This document shows, piece after piece, positions 43,889 through 53,482 of a DNA stretch of 64,000 nucleotides. Positions within the stretch are counted from its first letter, which is position 1; each line of letters starts with the position of its first letter. This DNA is from Paracoccaceae bacterium. Lineage in GTDB: Bacteria; Pseudomonadota; Alphaproteobacteria; Rhodobacterales; Rhodobacteraceae. The position numbers and the translations under genes are program-made. The notes under the pieces were generated by a model. The model did not search any database. It was not told where the DNA came from and saw only the letters and a list, made by a program, of their open reading frames with translations. The stretch lies in NCBI GenBank assembly GCA_024742455.1, contig JANSYL010000003.1:1-64000 (forward strand), given 5' to 3'.

Positions 43889-44146
43889 TTACTCGTCCAC
43901 GCCATGTTCTTTATCGAGCTTGTTCATACGCCAGGCGTAGAAGAAGATCAGGAACAAGAAGACGAGGATCGATCCCTGCTGGGCAAACCAGAAGCCCAGA
44001 TCGGTGCCCCCAACTTCGATCCCGCTGATCAGCGGGCGAAGCAGGATCGCGAAGCCATACGAACAAAGCGCCCAGATCACCAAGCAGATGGTGACCAGAC
44101 GAAGGTTCGCAGACCAGTACGCGTTATTTCCAGAATTGTCTGCCAT
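43889..44146 (-). CDS. DUF4212 small subunit of the sodium:solute symporter
   Basis: An 85-residue protein with two transmembrane segments (about 16-38 and 48-70). YWSANLRLVTICLVIWALCS and GFWFAQQGSILVFLFLIFFY are characteristic of DUF4212 (sodium/substrate symporter small subunit). It is always found upstream of the large symporter. The ATG at 44146 follows GGGAGAG at a suitable distance. Confidence 0.92.
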   Translation of the reverse strand: MADNSGNNAYWSANLRLVTICLVIWALCSYGFAILLRPLISGIEVGGTDLGFWFAQQGSILVFLFLIFFYAWRMNKLDKEHGVDE

Positions 44147-44170
44147 TCTGTAACTCTCCCTTCGTGTGAT

Positions 44171-44204
44171 TTGCCCGCCGGACACTGTTTGGTCCGCCGG
44201 GCAA
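44171..44204 (-). other. intercistronic hairpin between adk and the DUF4212 gene
   Basis: TTGCCCGCCGGAC (44171-44183) faces GTCCGCCGGGCAA (44192-44204): thirteen pairs with one mismatch, loop eight bases. No T-run follows on the minus strand. It probably modulates differential expression of the acs-adk and symporter parts. Confidence 0.55.
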
Positions 44205-44249
44205 TATTCACCGGCGCCCCCGTTCCCCGGGTGACGCCGGCAAATTCCG

Positions 44250-44876
44250 TCAGGCCGTCGTCAAGGGTTTGACGATGGTGGCCAGCGCGTCCGCGATCTC
44301 ATCCATGTCGCCCATGCCGGGGATCTTAGTGAGGGTGCCGCGGGCGGCGTAGTAATCGATCAGGGGCGCGGTCTGTGCGTGATAGGCGGCAAGCCGCTGC
44401 CCCAGTGTTTCGGCGTTGTCATCGGCGCGGACCGGTTGGCCCGCCGCCCGTGCTTGTTCGGCGCGGTTCAGGATGCGTTGCACCAGCGCGCTGTCATCGA
44501 CCTCCAGTTCGATAACGGCATCCAGCTGGGCATCCGTATCGGCCAGGAGCGCGTCCAGCGCCTCGGCCTGCGCGATGGTGCGGGGGAACCCGTCAAAGAT
44601 CACTCCGGCGGCGCAGTCAGGCTCGGCCATGCGGTCGCGCAGGATCGCCAGGACGATGTCATCGGAGACAAGGCCGCCACTGTCCATCACGTCCTTGGCG
44701 GCTTTGCCCGCAGCGGTTCCGGCGGCGACCGCGCCGCGCAGCATGTCGCCGGTGGAAAGCTGCACAAGGCCGAACCGGTCCTGCAGGATCTTGGCCTGCG
44801 TGCCCTTGCCCGCCCCGGGGGGGCCGAGAAGGATCAGGTTAACCGGGCGGGTTTGATGAGAGAGATCTTTCATCAT
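44250..44876 (-). CDS. adk: adenylate kinase
   Basis: A 208-residue adenylate kinase converting AMP and ATP to two ADP. The P-loop LLGPPGAGKGTQAKIL is at about residues 16-31; STGDMLRGAV and VIFDGFPRTIAQAEAL (AMP and core motifs) are present. The LID is short and lacks zinc cysteines. It follows acs by only seven bases. Acetyl-CoA synthetase releases AMP, so a linked adenylate kinase makes sense as a recycling enzyme. A second adk elsewhere, in the ribosomal protein region, is possible. N-terminal extension MMKDLSHQTRP is unusual. Confidence 0.93.
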   Translation of the reverse strand: MMKDLSHQTRPVNLILLGPPGAGKGTQAKILQDRFGLVQLSTGDMLRGAVAAGTAAGKAAKDVMDSGGLVSDDIVLAILRDRMAEPDCAAGVIFDGFPRTIAQAEALDALLADTDAQLDAVIELEVDDSALVQRILNRAEQARAAGQPVRADDNAETLGQRLAAYHAQTAPLIDYYAARGTLTKIPGMGDMDEIADALATIVKPLTTA

Positions 44877-44883
44877 GCCGACC

Positions 44884-46827
44884 TCACTGGTTGGCCCGGT
44901 TTGCGATCAACTCGTCGACCACGGACGGGTCGGCAAGCGTCGAGGTGTCGCCGAGCGCACCGAAATCGTTTTCCGCGATCTTGCGCAGGATGCGGCGCAT
45001 GATCTTGCCCGAGCGTGTTTTCGGCAGGCCGGGTGCCCATTGGATGACATCGGGCTTGGCGATGGGACCGATTTCGGTCCGGACCCAGTCGCTGAGCGTT
45101 TTCTTCAGCTCGTCCGACGGCGTCTCGTCGTTCATCAGGGTGACGTAGCAATAGATGCCCTGACCCTTGATCGGGTGCGGGTAACCGACGACGGCGGCCT
45201 CGCTGACGGTTTCATGCGCCACCAGTGCGCTTTCCACCTCGGCCGTACCCATGCGGTGCCCCGACACGTTGATGACGTCATCTACCCGGCCGGTGATCCA
45301 GTATTCCCCGTCAGCGTCGCGGCGGCAGCCGTCGCCCGAGAAATAATACCCTTTGTAATCAGTGAAGTAGGTTTTCACGAAGCGATCATGGTCGCCATAG
45401 ACGGTGCGCATCTGGCCCGGCCAGCTGTCGGCGATGACCAGAACGCCCTCGACCCCGTCACCTTCGATGACCTCGCCACTTGTCGGGTCCAGAACCAGCG
45501 GCTTGACCCCGAAGAACGGTTTCTGCGCGGCCCCCGGTTTCAGACTGTGGGCACCGGGCAGCGGTGTCATCATGTGGCCGCCGGTTTCGGTCTGCCACCA
45601 GGTGTCGACGATGGGGCATTTCCCCTTGCCGACATGCGTGTTGTACCAGTTCCACGCTTCCGGGTTGATCGGCTCGCCCACCGTGCCGAGCAGTTTCAGC
45701 GAGGACAGGTCGTATTTCTCGATGAAACTGGTGCCCTTGCCCATCAGCGCGCGGATCGCGGTGGGGGCGGTGTAGAATTGGTTTACCTTGTGTTTCTCGC
45801 AAACTTCCCAGAACCGGCCCGCGTCGGGATAGGTCGGCACGCCTTCGAACATCAGCGTCGTGGCGCCATTGGCCAGCGGGCCGTAGACGATGTAGCTGTG
45901 GCCGGTCACCCAGCCGACATCCGCGGTGCACCAGAAGATATCGCCGTCATGGTAGTCGAAGGTGTATTGGTGGGTCATCGACGCGTAGACGAGATACCCG
46001 CCGGTGGTATGCACCACGCCCTTGGGTTGTCCGGTCGAGCCGGAAGTATAAAGTATGAACAGCGGGTCTTCGGCGTTCATCTCTTCGGGGGGGCAATCGG
46101 CGCTGACCCGTTCGGCCATGTCGTCATACCAGATGTCGCGCCCGCCGACCCAGGCGACCTGCTGGCCGGTGCGCTTGACCACAAGGCATTTTGTGCCGAG
46201 CACGTTGTGCAGCAGCGCCTTGTTGACGTTGTCCTTCAGTTCCGTGATCCGGCCGCCGCGCGGGGCGCCATCGGCTGTAATCACCAGCTTGGCGCCCGAA
46301 CCGTTGATCCGGGCGGCCAGCGCATCTGGCGAGAAGCCCGCGAACACGACCGAATGCACCGCCCCGATCCGGGCGCAGGCCAGCATCGCATAGGCCGCCT
46401 CGGGGATCATCGGCAGGTAGAGAACGACCCGGTCGCCCTTGCCGACGCCGCATTCCTTCAGGACGTTGGCGAAGGTGCAGACCTTTTCATGCAGCCGGTT
46501 GTAGGAAATGTGCTGCGCGTGGTCGCCGGGTTCATCGGGTTCGAAGATGATAGCGGTCTGGTCGCCACGCGTTGCAAGATGCCGGTCGATGCAGTTGGCG
46601 GCGACGTTCAGCGTGCCGTCTTCGTACCAGCGGATATGCACATCGTCATGGGCAAAGGACGTGTCCTTGACCTTGGTGTAGGGCTTGATCCAGTCGAGCC
46701 GCCGGCCGTGATCGCCCCAGAAGGTATCGGGGTCGGCGATCGACGCGGCATACATTTCCTCGTATTTGGCCGCGTCGATATGCGCGTCCTTCAGAAGGGC
46801 GGGGGTCGCTTGGGTATCCTTCGGCAT
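44884..46827 (-). CDS. acs: acetyl-CoA synthetase
   Basis: A 647-residue AMP-forming acetate:CoA ligase. Core motifs [20 protein letters not shown] (about 270-289), [10 protein letters not shown] (about 415-424) and the C-terminal [13 protein letters not shown] with the catalytic and acetylatable Lys608. The ATG at 46827 follows GAGGGAG at eight bases. It opens the acs-adk-symporter run. The 498-base region upstream (46828-47325) has no gene and holds its promoter. Confidence 0.97.
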   Translation of the reverse strand: MPKDTQATPALLKDAHIDAAKYEEMYAASIADPDTFWGDHGRRLDWIKPYTKVKDTSFAHDDVHIRWYEDGTLNVAANCIDRHLATRGDQTAIIFEPDEPGDHAQHISYNRLHEKVCTFANVLKECGVGKGDRVVLYLPMIPEAAYAMLACARIGAVHSVVFAGFSPDALAARINGSGAKLVITADGAPRGGRITELKDNVNKALLHNVLGTKCLVVKRTGQQVAWVGGRDIWYDDMAERVSADCPPEEMNAEDPLFILYTSGSTGQPKGVVHTTGGYLVYASMTHQYTFDYHDGDIFWCTADVGWVTGHSYIVYGPLANGATTLMFEGVPTYPDAGRFWEVCEKHKVNQFYTAPTAIRALMGKGTSFIEKYDLSSLKLLGTVGEPINPEAWNWYNTHVGKGKCPIVDTWWQTETGGHMMTPLPGAHSLKPGAAQKPFFGVKPLVLDPTSGEVIEGDGVEGVLVIADSWPGQMRTVYGDHDRFVKTYFTDYKGYYFSGDGCRRDADGEYWITGRVDDVINVSGHRMGTAEVESALVAHETVSEAAVVGYPHPIKGQGIYCYVTLMNDETPSDELKKTLSDWVRTEIGPIAKPDVIQWAPGLPKTRSGKIMRRILRKIAENDFGALGDTSTLADPSVVDELIANRANQ

Positions 46828-47325
46828 ATGATCGTCTCCCTCTGCCAGCGGCACGTCGGCGTCCTGGACAGGACGCGCCACGTTCCAGAAAGTGCCGGAC
46901 AGATGCGCCCGGCCCCATGGTCCATCGGACCTCAGATATGCTGGTCAGCCTCCCCCAACCGTCTCGGGTGCGCATTATGTGTGGGGCCTGTTCGCCCACT
47001 TGACCATTGCGCTTCCACCGATCGCAGGCGCGCGGTCCGTGCTCCTCTCGGGCCATGCGCTCTGGGACTGGAACATGACAGGCGGCGCGGCTTTCAAGAA
47101 TATGGCGCAGCGTCAGGAGGAAATTTTTGTAAATCGAAATCACGCGGCGGCGCAGAAAGTGTCAATTAATTTGCAAAGCCCGATTGCTGTTGGAAACAGG
47201 CGCCGCGCGCTCACACGGTCGCCCTGGTCCTGAATCCCTTCGATTTTCTGTTTTGCGGTGCGATGAATGGATTGGCGCGGCCCTCCAGGAACCCGCAGCG
47301 TCCCGTTTCGTTTGCCCTCCGATCC
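46828..47325 (-). promoter_or_regulatory. acs upstream region with a candidate sigma-70 promoter
   Basis: I find no credible gene in this gap. On the minus strand TTGACA (plus-strand 47160-47165), seventeen bases, then TGATTT (47137-47142) make a plausible promoter with an ideal -35 and a poor -10. Transcription from it would give acs a leader of about 300 bases. The gap also separates acs from the stop of the upstream LysR gene. Confidence 0.4.
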
Positions 47326-48291
47326 TCAGTCGAGGACCCGGAAGCTGTCGCCGAGCCAGGGCATCGCCGACAGGCCGGGCCGGGCGAAGTGTTCCTCGAT
47401 CAGGGCGCGCGCGACGACTGCGATCTGGTCGGGTATGTCGGCTGTCCAATCGTCGGTGGCATACAGTACGATCCGCCGCGCGACCGGATCGCCTGGCAGC
47501 GGGTGGGCGTCGATCGCATCCGCAAAGCGCGCCGCCCTGAGAAGGCTTAGCGGTGTGGTGATCGTCCAGCCGCTGCCATTGGCCACGAGCGCGCTGATCG
47601 ACTGGTTGGAATCCAGTTCGAACCGTTGTGGCAGCCTGAGCCCGGCACGGGACAGGTATCGTTCGATCTGCTGCCCCATTACCTGGTCAGGATCGCGCCG
47701 CAGGAACGCCAGCCCGGCCAGCCCGGCCAACCCGCCCGACATGTCGGTGCCCCGCGGCACGGTCAGGATGTAGGGGTCTTCTAGCAGCGGATAGGCCCTG
47801 GTTCCGGACGGTGCGGTTTCGGCTGCGGCGCAGATAGCGATGTCGAGGTCGCGGCGCGCGATCTGCGCCTGCAGGTCGTGGCTCGGCCCGGTCTGCAGGC
47901 GGAAGGCACACTGGCGCATCGTCTCGGCCAGACGGGCGGCCAGAAGCGGTGTCACCTCGTTCTCGAAATCCTCGATCACGCCGAGGGACAGGGCTGACAG
48001 GTCGCTGAGGTCCAGCGTTGTCAGATCCCGATGACCGATCCTGAGCGCCTGCAGCGCCGTCTCGGCACGGTCGAGAAACACCCGGCCCGCCGGGGTCAGC
48101 GTCATGGGTCGGCGGGAGTGGTCGACCAGTTCGGTTCCGAGCGCCTGCGACAGGTTCTTGAGCTGCTGGGACACGGCGGGCGCGCTCATCTGCAGCTGTT
48201 CGGCGGTTGCCGCGACGCTTCCGGTGCGCGCGAGGCATTCGAACACCTCCAGGCCGCGCAGCGTGATCCCCTTGAGCAACGGATCCGACAT
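47326..48291 (-). CDS. LysR-type regulator
   Basis: A 321-residue LysR family protein. HTH at about residues 20-45 (SVAATAEQLQMSAPAVSQQL), effector domain from about 95 (LSLGVIEDFENEVTPLLAAR) to the end. It starts directly after the stop of the Ldh2-like gene, one base apart, so the two form an operon. It lies upstream of acs in the same direction but almost 500 bases away. The ligand is unknown. Confidence 0.87.
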   Translation of the reverse strand: MSDPLLKGITLRGLEVFECLARTGSVAATAEQLQMSAPAVSQQLKNLSQALGTELVDHSRRPMTLTPAGRVFLDRAETALQALRIGHRDLTTLDLSDLSALSLGVIEDFENEVTPLLAARLAETMRQCAFRLQTGPSHDLQAQIARRDLDIAICAAAETAPSGTRAYPLLEDPYILTVPRGTDMSGGLAGLAGLAFLRRDPDQVMGQQIERYLSRAGLRLPQRFELDSNQSISALVANGSGWTITTPLSLLRAARFADAIDAHPLPGDPVARRIVLYATDDWTADIPDQIAVVARALIEEHFARPGLSAMPWLGDSFRVLD

Positions 48292-48292
48292 C

Positions 48293-48979
48293 TCAGGCGC
48301 CGATCAAATCGGCGAGCAGGTCCGATGGCACCGACACCCGGGTCAGGCCCGTCGGCACGGCGGCCCCGCTCCAGATTGTGGCGTCCGCCATATCCGGCAG
48401 ATCGGTCTGCGCATCGCTGACCGTCAGCCACGCGCAGTCGTAAGGGCGCCCCGAAAAGGGTGAGGGGTCAGCCTCCGCCGGCTCGGCCCGGTCAGCCTCC
48501 GCCGGGTATGTCCGGGGCAGCGCGTCACCAGGCCGGATCAGCCGCATCGCCCCGGTTCTGGGGACGACAAGCGCGGACAGTCCGGCATCGGCGATATCGC
48601 CTAGTGTCCCCCCCATGCTGCCGGGCGCGCTGGACCGTGTCAGCACAAGTCGGGCGACACCGAACTGGCGTGCCGCCATGGTGAGGTCGGACACGGCCGC
48701 AGAAACTGCGGTTGCGGCGAATCCATGCGTGGCATCGACATGCAGAAGGCCCGGCTTGACGATGGTCACGACCGGCGTCGCGGAAGGGTCGAGATGGCCA
48801 TAGCGGATCAGCCGAAGGTCGCGCAGCAGTCCGCAAAGACCGTTCGACCGGTCGGCAATGGCCTCGGACACCGTCACGTCGCGGGCGACGGCAGCCGCCC
48901 GGTCGCGCTGCATCCCCGCCCGCGCAAGGCAGTCCCGCGCGACGGCGTCGATATCGGCGAGGGTCAGGGTCTCGGTCAT
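48293..48979 (-). CDS. degenerate Ldh2 / malate dehydrogenase-like protein
   Basis: A 228-residue protein resembling the N-terminal and central part of the Ldh2 (malate/lactate/ureidoglycolate dehydrogenase) family. Features include DLRLIRYGHLDPSATPVV and TMAARQFGVARLVLTRSS. The usual SHG motif reads SNG here, so the key histidine is Asn. The family is normally about 330-350 residues, so roughly a third is missing and the C-terminal half is unusual. It probably lacks oxidoreductase activity. It sits between two LysR genes, all on the minus strand. Confidence 0.55.
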   Translation of the reverse strand: MTETLTLADIDAVARDCLARAGMQRDRAAAVARDVTVSEAIADRSNGLCGLLRDLRLIRYGHLDPSATPVVTIVKPGLLHVDATHGFAATAVSAAVSDLTMAARQFGVARLVLTRSSAPGSMGGTLGDIADAGLSALVVPRTGAMRLIRPGDALPRTYPAEADRAEPAEADPSPFSGRPYDCAWLTVSDAQTDLPDMADATIWSGAAVPTGLTRVSVPSDLLADLIGA

Positions 48980-49039
48980 GCGGTACAGTCTTCGCCGCAC
49001 GGTCCCGTCCGTCAACAATGCAGCCCCGGCGGCCATCGA

Positions 49040-49978
49040 CTAGCCCTCGATCACGAGTTGGGGAAACCGCCCCGCGGTCTCCCGGATCACTTCGGCCAGG
49101 CGTTCGTAGCCGCTGGCCGCGCCAGTCGCCGAGCGCCACACCAGTCCGATGGACCGCGAAAACCGACGCCCGCGATAGGGGCGGACCACCACGTCCTGCG
49201 CGCGTCCGGCGATTTCGGATTCGACGTAGAGCGCTGGCAGGAAGGTCAGCCCCATGTTCATCGCCACCATCTGGCGCAGCGCGTCGAGCGACGTTCCTTC
49301 GTAATCGCGCGAGATCTCGGCGCCGGTTTCGGCGCAGACAGCAGTGATCTGGTCATGCAAAGTATAGGACGGCGACAGCGACAGGATCGTCTGGCCGGTC
49401 AGGTCAGACGCCTCCAGCCCGTCGCGCGTGCTGAGCGGGTGATCGGCGGGCAGGGCCACGGACAGCGGTTCGCGGAACAGCCGGGCCACGGTCAGCGCCG
49501 AACCCGATACCGGAAGCTGCGTCAGGATCAGGTCATGCATGCCGTCGCCCAGTTCGCGCAGGAGGTCACGCGGTGCGGCCTCTCGGATATAAAGCCTGAG
49601 ATCGGGGTGTGACCGGTGCAGTTCCCCTACGACATGGGGCATGAGGTAGGGGCCGAGCGTTGCCGAGGTGCCCAGCCGGATGGTGCCGCCGAGCCCGGAT
49701 TTCAGCATCACCGACAGATCGAAGATGCCCTGTGTGGCATCGAGGATATCGCGCGCCCGCCGCGCCACTTCGCGCCCGGCCAGGGTAAGGCGCACCGGTC
49801 CCCGCCCCCGCTCCACGAGAACGAGATCGAGTGCCTCTTCAAGGGTCTTGATCTGCACCGACAGCGACGGCTGCGATATTCCGCAGGCCTCGGCGGCCTC
49901 GCGAAAATGCTGGGTCTCCTCCAGCGCGAGCAGATAGCGCATCTGGCGCAACGTGATGGCGGGCACCTGTCCTGTCAT
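49040..49978 (-). CDS. LysR-type regulator (OxyR-like branch)
   Basis: A 312-residue LysR family protein similar in the N-terminus to OxyR-like regulators: TLRQMRYLLALEETQHFREA and CGISQPSLSVQIKTLEEALD. The effector domain follows from about 92. Only one cysteine (in QITAVCAETG) lies where OxyR has its redox pair, and the peroxidatic position is not Cys, so peroxide sensing as in OxyR is unlikely. The AT-rich DNA upstream (49979-50045) holds the promoters for this gene and for the small transcript on the plus strand. Confidence 0.85.
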   Translation of the reverse strand: MTGQVPAITLRQMRYLLALEETQHFREAAEACGISQPSLSVQIKTLEEALDLVLVERGRGPVRLTLAGREVARRARDILDATQGIFDLSVMLKSGLGGTIRLGTSATLGPYLMPHVVGELHRSHPDLRLYIREAAPRDLLRELGDGMHDLILTQLPVSGSALTVARLFREPLSVALPADHPLSTRDGLEASDLTGQTILSLSPSYTLHDQITAVCAETGAEISRDYEGTSLDALRQMVAMNMGLTFLPALYVESEIAGRAQDVVVRPYRGRRFSRSIGLVWRSATGAASGYERLAEVIRETAGRFPQLVIEG

Positions 49979-50075
49979 GGATCAGTCATAGTTTTTTCCA
50001 ATCGTTTTTAAAAGATCATTTTGCTTTTTCCTATAGAGCGACTCAGTTAATCATTGCGCATGCAATCGACAGGAC

Positions 50076-50195
50076 GTGGGCACGCGCGGACTGTTGATGG
50101 TGATCTTGCTGAGCTGGTTGTTGTCCCTTCCAGCGCTCACGGACCTGCAAGGTCGCCATTCCGGGTGGTGCGGATCGGCCCCTGCCGTCAGCTGA
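50076..50195 (+). CDS. possible small exported peptide gene upstream of mrpA
   Basis: A 39-codon frame from GTG 50076 to TGA 50193-50195 would encode a hydrophobic leader (LLMVILLSWLLSLPALTDL) and a short tail with GRHSGWCGSAPAVS. The stop lies at the start of the descending arm of the terminator at 50161-50218. The ribosome binding site (AGGA) is too close to the GTG, and TTG/ATG at 50094-50099 are alternatives. It may be a real short secreted peptide, or the transcript may be a small RNA. Confidence 0.3.
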   Translation: MGTRGLLMVILLSWLLSLPALTDLQGRHSGWCGSAPAVS

Positions 50196-50218
50196 TCCGC
50201 ACCACCCGGTTTCTATTT
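50161..50218 (+). terminator. strong intrinsic terminator upstream of the mrp operon
   Basis: CCGGGTGGTGCGGATC (50161-50176) pairs perfectly over sixteen bases with GATCCGCACCACCCGG (50194-50209), followed by TTTCTATTT. No annotated gene on the plus strand ends before it, so it must end a short transcript starting near 50040, or attenuate transcription into mrpA, whose GTG is 171 bases further on. Confidence 0.85.
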
Positions 50219-50388
50219 CAGGCATGGCGGGCAACGGGACAGGCGCAGTCCCGCGGGCAGGACTGTGTCGCCGGAGCGGCACCTGCGTCATTACGGGGGC
50301 ATGGTCGGGGTGGTTGTGTCCGAGACGTGTGGAAATCTGCGGGCGGTGGGTCTAGATACGCCGGAGCGAAAACAGGGGGAACAAGAGG

Positions 50389-52701
50389 GTGGCAAGCTCA
50401 GGCGAGGCTGTGCCCCGGACCTATGGCGGTCCGGCGGGGTGGATTTCGGTCGCGATTCCGGCGGCCCTGTTTGCCTATTTTCTGCAATTCGTCCCGGTCA
50501 TCGCGGCGGGCACGCCCGTTGTCGTCGGGTTCGATTGGGTCGCGTCGCTGGATATCCGGCTGTCGGTGCTGATCGACGGCCTTTCGTTGACATTCGCCCT
50601 GCTGATCTCGGGCATCGGCACGCTGGTGACCCTCTATTCGACGAAGTACCTGGGCGAGCATCCCGAATACCCGCGTTTCGTGCTGTATCTGATGATGTTC
50701 ATGATCGGCATGCTCGGGCTGGTTCTGGCCGACAACCTGATCGCGCTGTTCGTGTTCTGGGAGATTACCACGATCTCGTCCTACCTGCTGATCGGGTTCA
50801 CCTCGGACGAGGCGAAATCACGGCGGTCGGCGCTGCAGGCGCTGCTCGTCACCGGCACCGGCGGTCTGGCGCTTCTGGCTGGGATGATCCTGCTGGGCAA
50901 TGTGGCCGGTTCGTTCGAGTTGAGCGTGATCCTGGCTCAGGGTGACATGATCCGCGAACACCCGCTTTACCTGCCGATCCTGATCCTCTTCCTTGCAGGT
51001 GCCTTCACCAAATCAGCACAGTTCCCGTTCCATTTCTGGCTGCCCAACGCGATGGCCGCGCCCACGCCAGTGTCGGCCTACCTGCATTCGGCGACGATGG
51101 TGAAGGCGGGCGTCTACCTGATGGCGCGCGTGAACCCGGCCTTGGGCGAAACCGATGTCTGGTTCTGGACGCTGATCATCGCTGGCGGGTTCACCACCGT
51201 CTTCGCGTCGATCCTTGCGATCCGGCAGACCGATATCAAGCAGGTGCTGGCCTACACCACGCTGATGGCACTGGGCGCGCTTACACTGTTCATAGGGGTG
51301 GGCACGGCGGATGCGATCAAGGCGATGATGATCTTCCTCGTGGTGCATTCGCTCTACAAGGCCGCGTTGTTCCTCATGATCGGGATCGTCGATCACGAAA
51401 CCGGCACGCGCGAGGCGGAGGTGCTGCGCGGGCTTGGACGCAAGATGCCCTTGACTTTCCTCGGGGGGGCGATCGCCGCGATCTCGATGGCCGGTATTCC
51501 GCCGCTTTTCGGGTTCATCGGCAAGGAATTCCTCTACAAGGCCGGCCTTGAACTCGACACCGCTATGATCTGGGTGACGGGCACCATCTTCGCCGCCTCT
51601 GTCCTGATGTTCGCCGCCGCGGGCATTTCCGTGCTGCGTCCTTTCACCGGCCCTCTGGCCGACACCCCGCGCCCGGCCCATGAAGGGCCCTGGGCGATGT
51701 GGATCTGCCCTCTGATCCTGGGCGTCTTTTCATTGGGCTTCGGCCTGTTCCCGGACACGGCCGAGGCGTGGCTGATCGCCCCGGGCACCTGGGCCGTCTA
51801 TGGCGATTACGGGTATGAGGTGGATATCTATCTCTTCCGCGAGGTGAACGCCGCCTTCGTGCTGTCGCTCGTCACCTTCGCCGCCGGGGCGGTCGTTTAT
51901 GCCTTCCACCGCCCGCTGCGCGACTGGCTGGGCCGGGTGTTCGAGGCCAACCCGATCAAGTTTGACCCCGGTTGGGACCGGGTGCTGGACGGGCTGAAGG
52001 CGCTGGCGGGGTGGCAGACGCGCCTTTTGCAGTCGGGCGTTCTTCAGAAATACATCTTTGTCATCTTCCTGACCTTCGCGGTAGGGGTCGGCGCGACCAT
52101 CTACCTCAAGGATGCGCTGCAGATTTCTGTCGACCTGCGGGCCGAATACGATGCGTTGTCCTTCAAGGTCTGGGCGGTGCTGATTTTCATCACCGCCGGT
52201 GCCCTGCTGACTGCCTATACGCAGAGCCGGATGGCCGCCGTTGCCGCGCTGGGGGTCGTGGGGATCGGAGTTGCGCTGATCTTTATCATGTTCTCGGCGC
52301 CCGATGTGGCAATCACGCAGCTGCTGGTCGAAACGCTTGTCGTGGTGCTGGTCGCCGTGGCGATGCTGAAACTGCCGCATCTGGGGCTGACCAAGGACCG
52401 GGGCCGCCGTCCGCTTCACGCGGCGCTTGCGCTGACGGTCGGCACCCTGACCACGCTGGTTCTTTTCGCTGTACTGCAATCCGACCTCGACCGCCGCCTG
52501 ACCGACTATTTCGAGATCGCCAGCTGGCCCGAAGCCTTCGGGCGCAACATCGTCAACGTGATCCTCGTGGATTTCCGCGCGCTCGACACCTTCGGCGAGA
52601 TCGCGGTGGTCGTGATCGCGGCGCTGGCGGCCTATGCGCTGCTCAGGGGCACCCAATACGGCCCGCCCCGCGATGAAATTGAAGGGGAAGAGCGGCGATG
52701 A
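50389..52701 (+). CDS. mrpA: Na+/H+ antiporter subunit A
   Basis: A 770-residue MrpA/MnhA subunit with about twenty hydrophobic helices. The NuoL-like core includes [20 protein letters not shown], and the C-terminal MrpA-specific part includes [20 protein letters not shown]. It probably forms the proton/sodium pathway together with MrpD in the seven-subunit antiporter. Start is GTG at 50389 with GGGGGAACAAGAG upstream; a typical roseobacter length. The stop overlaps the mrpB start. Confidence 0.95.
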   Translation: MASSGEAVPRTYGGPAGWISVAIPAALFAYFLQFVPVIAAGTPVVVGFDWVASLDIRLSVLIDGLSLTFALLISGIGTLVTLYSTKYLGEHPEYPRFVLYLMMFMIGMLGLVLADNLIALFVFWEITTISSYLLIGFTSDEAKSRRSALQALLVTGTGGLALLAGMILLGNVAGSFELSVILAQGDMIREHPLYLPILILFLAGAFTKSAQFPFHFWLPNAMAAPTPVSAYLHSATMVKAGVYLMARVNPALGETDVWFWTLIIAGGFTTVFASILAIRQTDIKQVLAYTTLMALGALTLFIGVGTADAIKAMMIFLVVHSLYKAALFLMIGIVDHETGTREAEVLRGLGRKMPLTFLGGAIAAISMAGIPPLFGFIGKEFLYKAGLELDTAMIWVTGTIFAASVLMFAAAGISVLRPFTGPLADTPRPAHEGPWAMWICPLILGVFSLGFGLFPDTAEAWLIAPGTWAVYGDYGYEVDIYLFREVNAAFVLSLVTFAAGAVVYAFHRPLRDWLGRVFEANPIKFDPGWDRVLDGLKALAGWQTRLLQSGVLQKYIFVIFLTFAVGVGATIYLKDALQISVDLRAEYDALSFKVWAVLIFITAGALLTAYTQSRMAAVAALGVVGIGVALIFIMFSAPDVAITQLLVETLVVVLVAVAMLKLPHLGLTKDRGRRPLHAALALTVGTLTTLVLFAVLQSDLDRRLTDYFEIASWPEAFGRNIVNVILVDFRALDTFGEIAVVVIAALAAYALLRGTQYGPPRDEIEGEERR

Positions 52702-53120
52702 TCGATTCCATCATCCTCAAGGCGGCAACCCGGCTGCTGACGGCGCTGTTGTTGCTGTTTTCCGTCTACATGCTGCTCAGGGGGCACAACCTGCCGGGCG
52801 GCGGGTTCATAGGCGGGCTGATCGGGGCCACGGGTTTCGTCCTTTACGCCATTGCGGTGGGTGCCGATGCCACGCGTGCGGCGCTCTATTTCCCACCTCA
52901 GAACGTGGCGATGGTGGGCCTCGGCACGGCGCTGGCCTCGGGCGTTTACGCGGTGTTCTTCAACGATGCCTTTTTCACCGGGCAATGGTGGTTCATCGGT
53001 GACCGGGAAAGCGGGGACTACATCCCGATCTCGTCGGTGCTGGTCTTCGATATCGGCGTCTACCTCGTGGTCTTCGGGTCGATCCTGACGCTGGTGCTCG
53101 CGCTCGAGGAGGAGGTTTGA
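52698..53120 (+). CDS. mrpB: Na+/H+ antiporter subunit B
   Basis: A 140-residue MrpB/MnhB membrane protein with four helices. [20 protein letters not shown] and LLIAT-type [20 protein letters not shown] are conserved family blocks. It stabilises the MrpA end of the complex. ATGA overlap with mrpA upstream. Confidence 0.94.
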   Translation: MIDSIILKAATRLLTALLLLFSVYMLLRGHNLPGGGFIGGLIGATGFVLYAIAVGADATRAALYFPPQNVAMVGLGTALASGVYAVFFNDAFFTGQWWFIGDRESGDYIPISSVLVFDIGVYLVVFGSILTLVLALEEEV

Positions 53121-53482
53121 TGGAACTTCTGCTGTCCATCATGGTCGGCGCACTGGTCGCGGCCTCGGTCTACCTGATGCTGGCGCGCAACGTGCTGCGC
53201 TTTCTGTTCGGGCTGATCCTGATCTCGAACGCGGCGAACCTGACGATTTTCGTGGCCGGGCGCCTGACGCCCGAGGCACCGCCGCTGATCCCGTATGGCC
53301 AGGATGCCCCCGTGGGGGTGGTCGCGAATGCCCTGCCGCAGGCGCTGGTGCTGACCGCCATCGTGATCGGCTTCGGCCTGTTCGCCTTTGCCCTGACGCT
53401 GGTCTACCGGACCTATCAGAACCTCGGCACGCTCAATTCCGACGAGATGCGTCTTGCCGAGCCCGAGGAGAGCAAGAAATGA
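53120..53482 (+). CDS. mrpC: Na+/H+ antiporter subunit C
   Basis: A 120-residue NuoK-like subunit with three helices: ASVYLMLARNVLRFLFGLIL, NLTIFVAGRLTPEAPPLIPY and ALPQALVLTAIVIGFGLFAF. The ATG at 53120 shares its A with the mrpB stop (TGATG); a TTG one codon before it is possible. Confidence 0.94.
   Translation: MELLLSIMVGALVAASVYLMLARNVLRFLFGLILISNAANLTIFVAGRLTPEAPPLIPYGQDAPVGVVANALPQALVLTAIVIGFGLFAFALTLVYRTYQNLGTLNSDEMRLAEPEESKK

Noticed and set aside
49040-49978. OxyR peroxide sensor
   Set aside because: The N-terminus is OxyR-like, but only one of the two redox cysteine positions is occupied; called as a generic LysR protein.
50054-50572. 172-codon frame starting before mrpA
   Set aside because: It runs through the terminator and into mrpA out of frame; the second half is arginine-rich shadow sequence.
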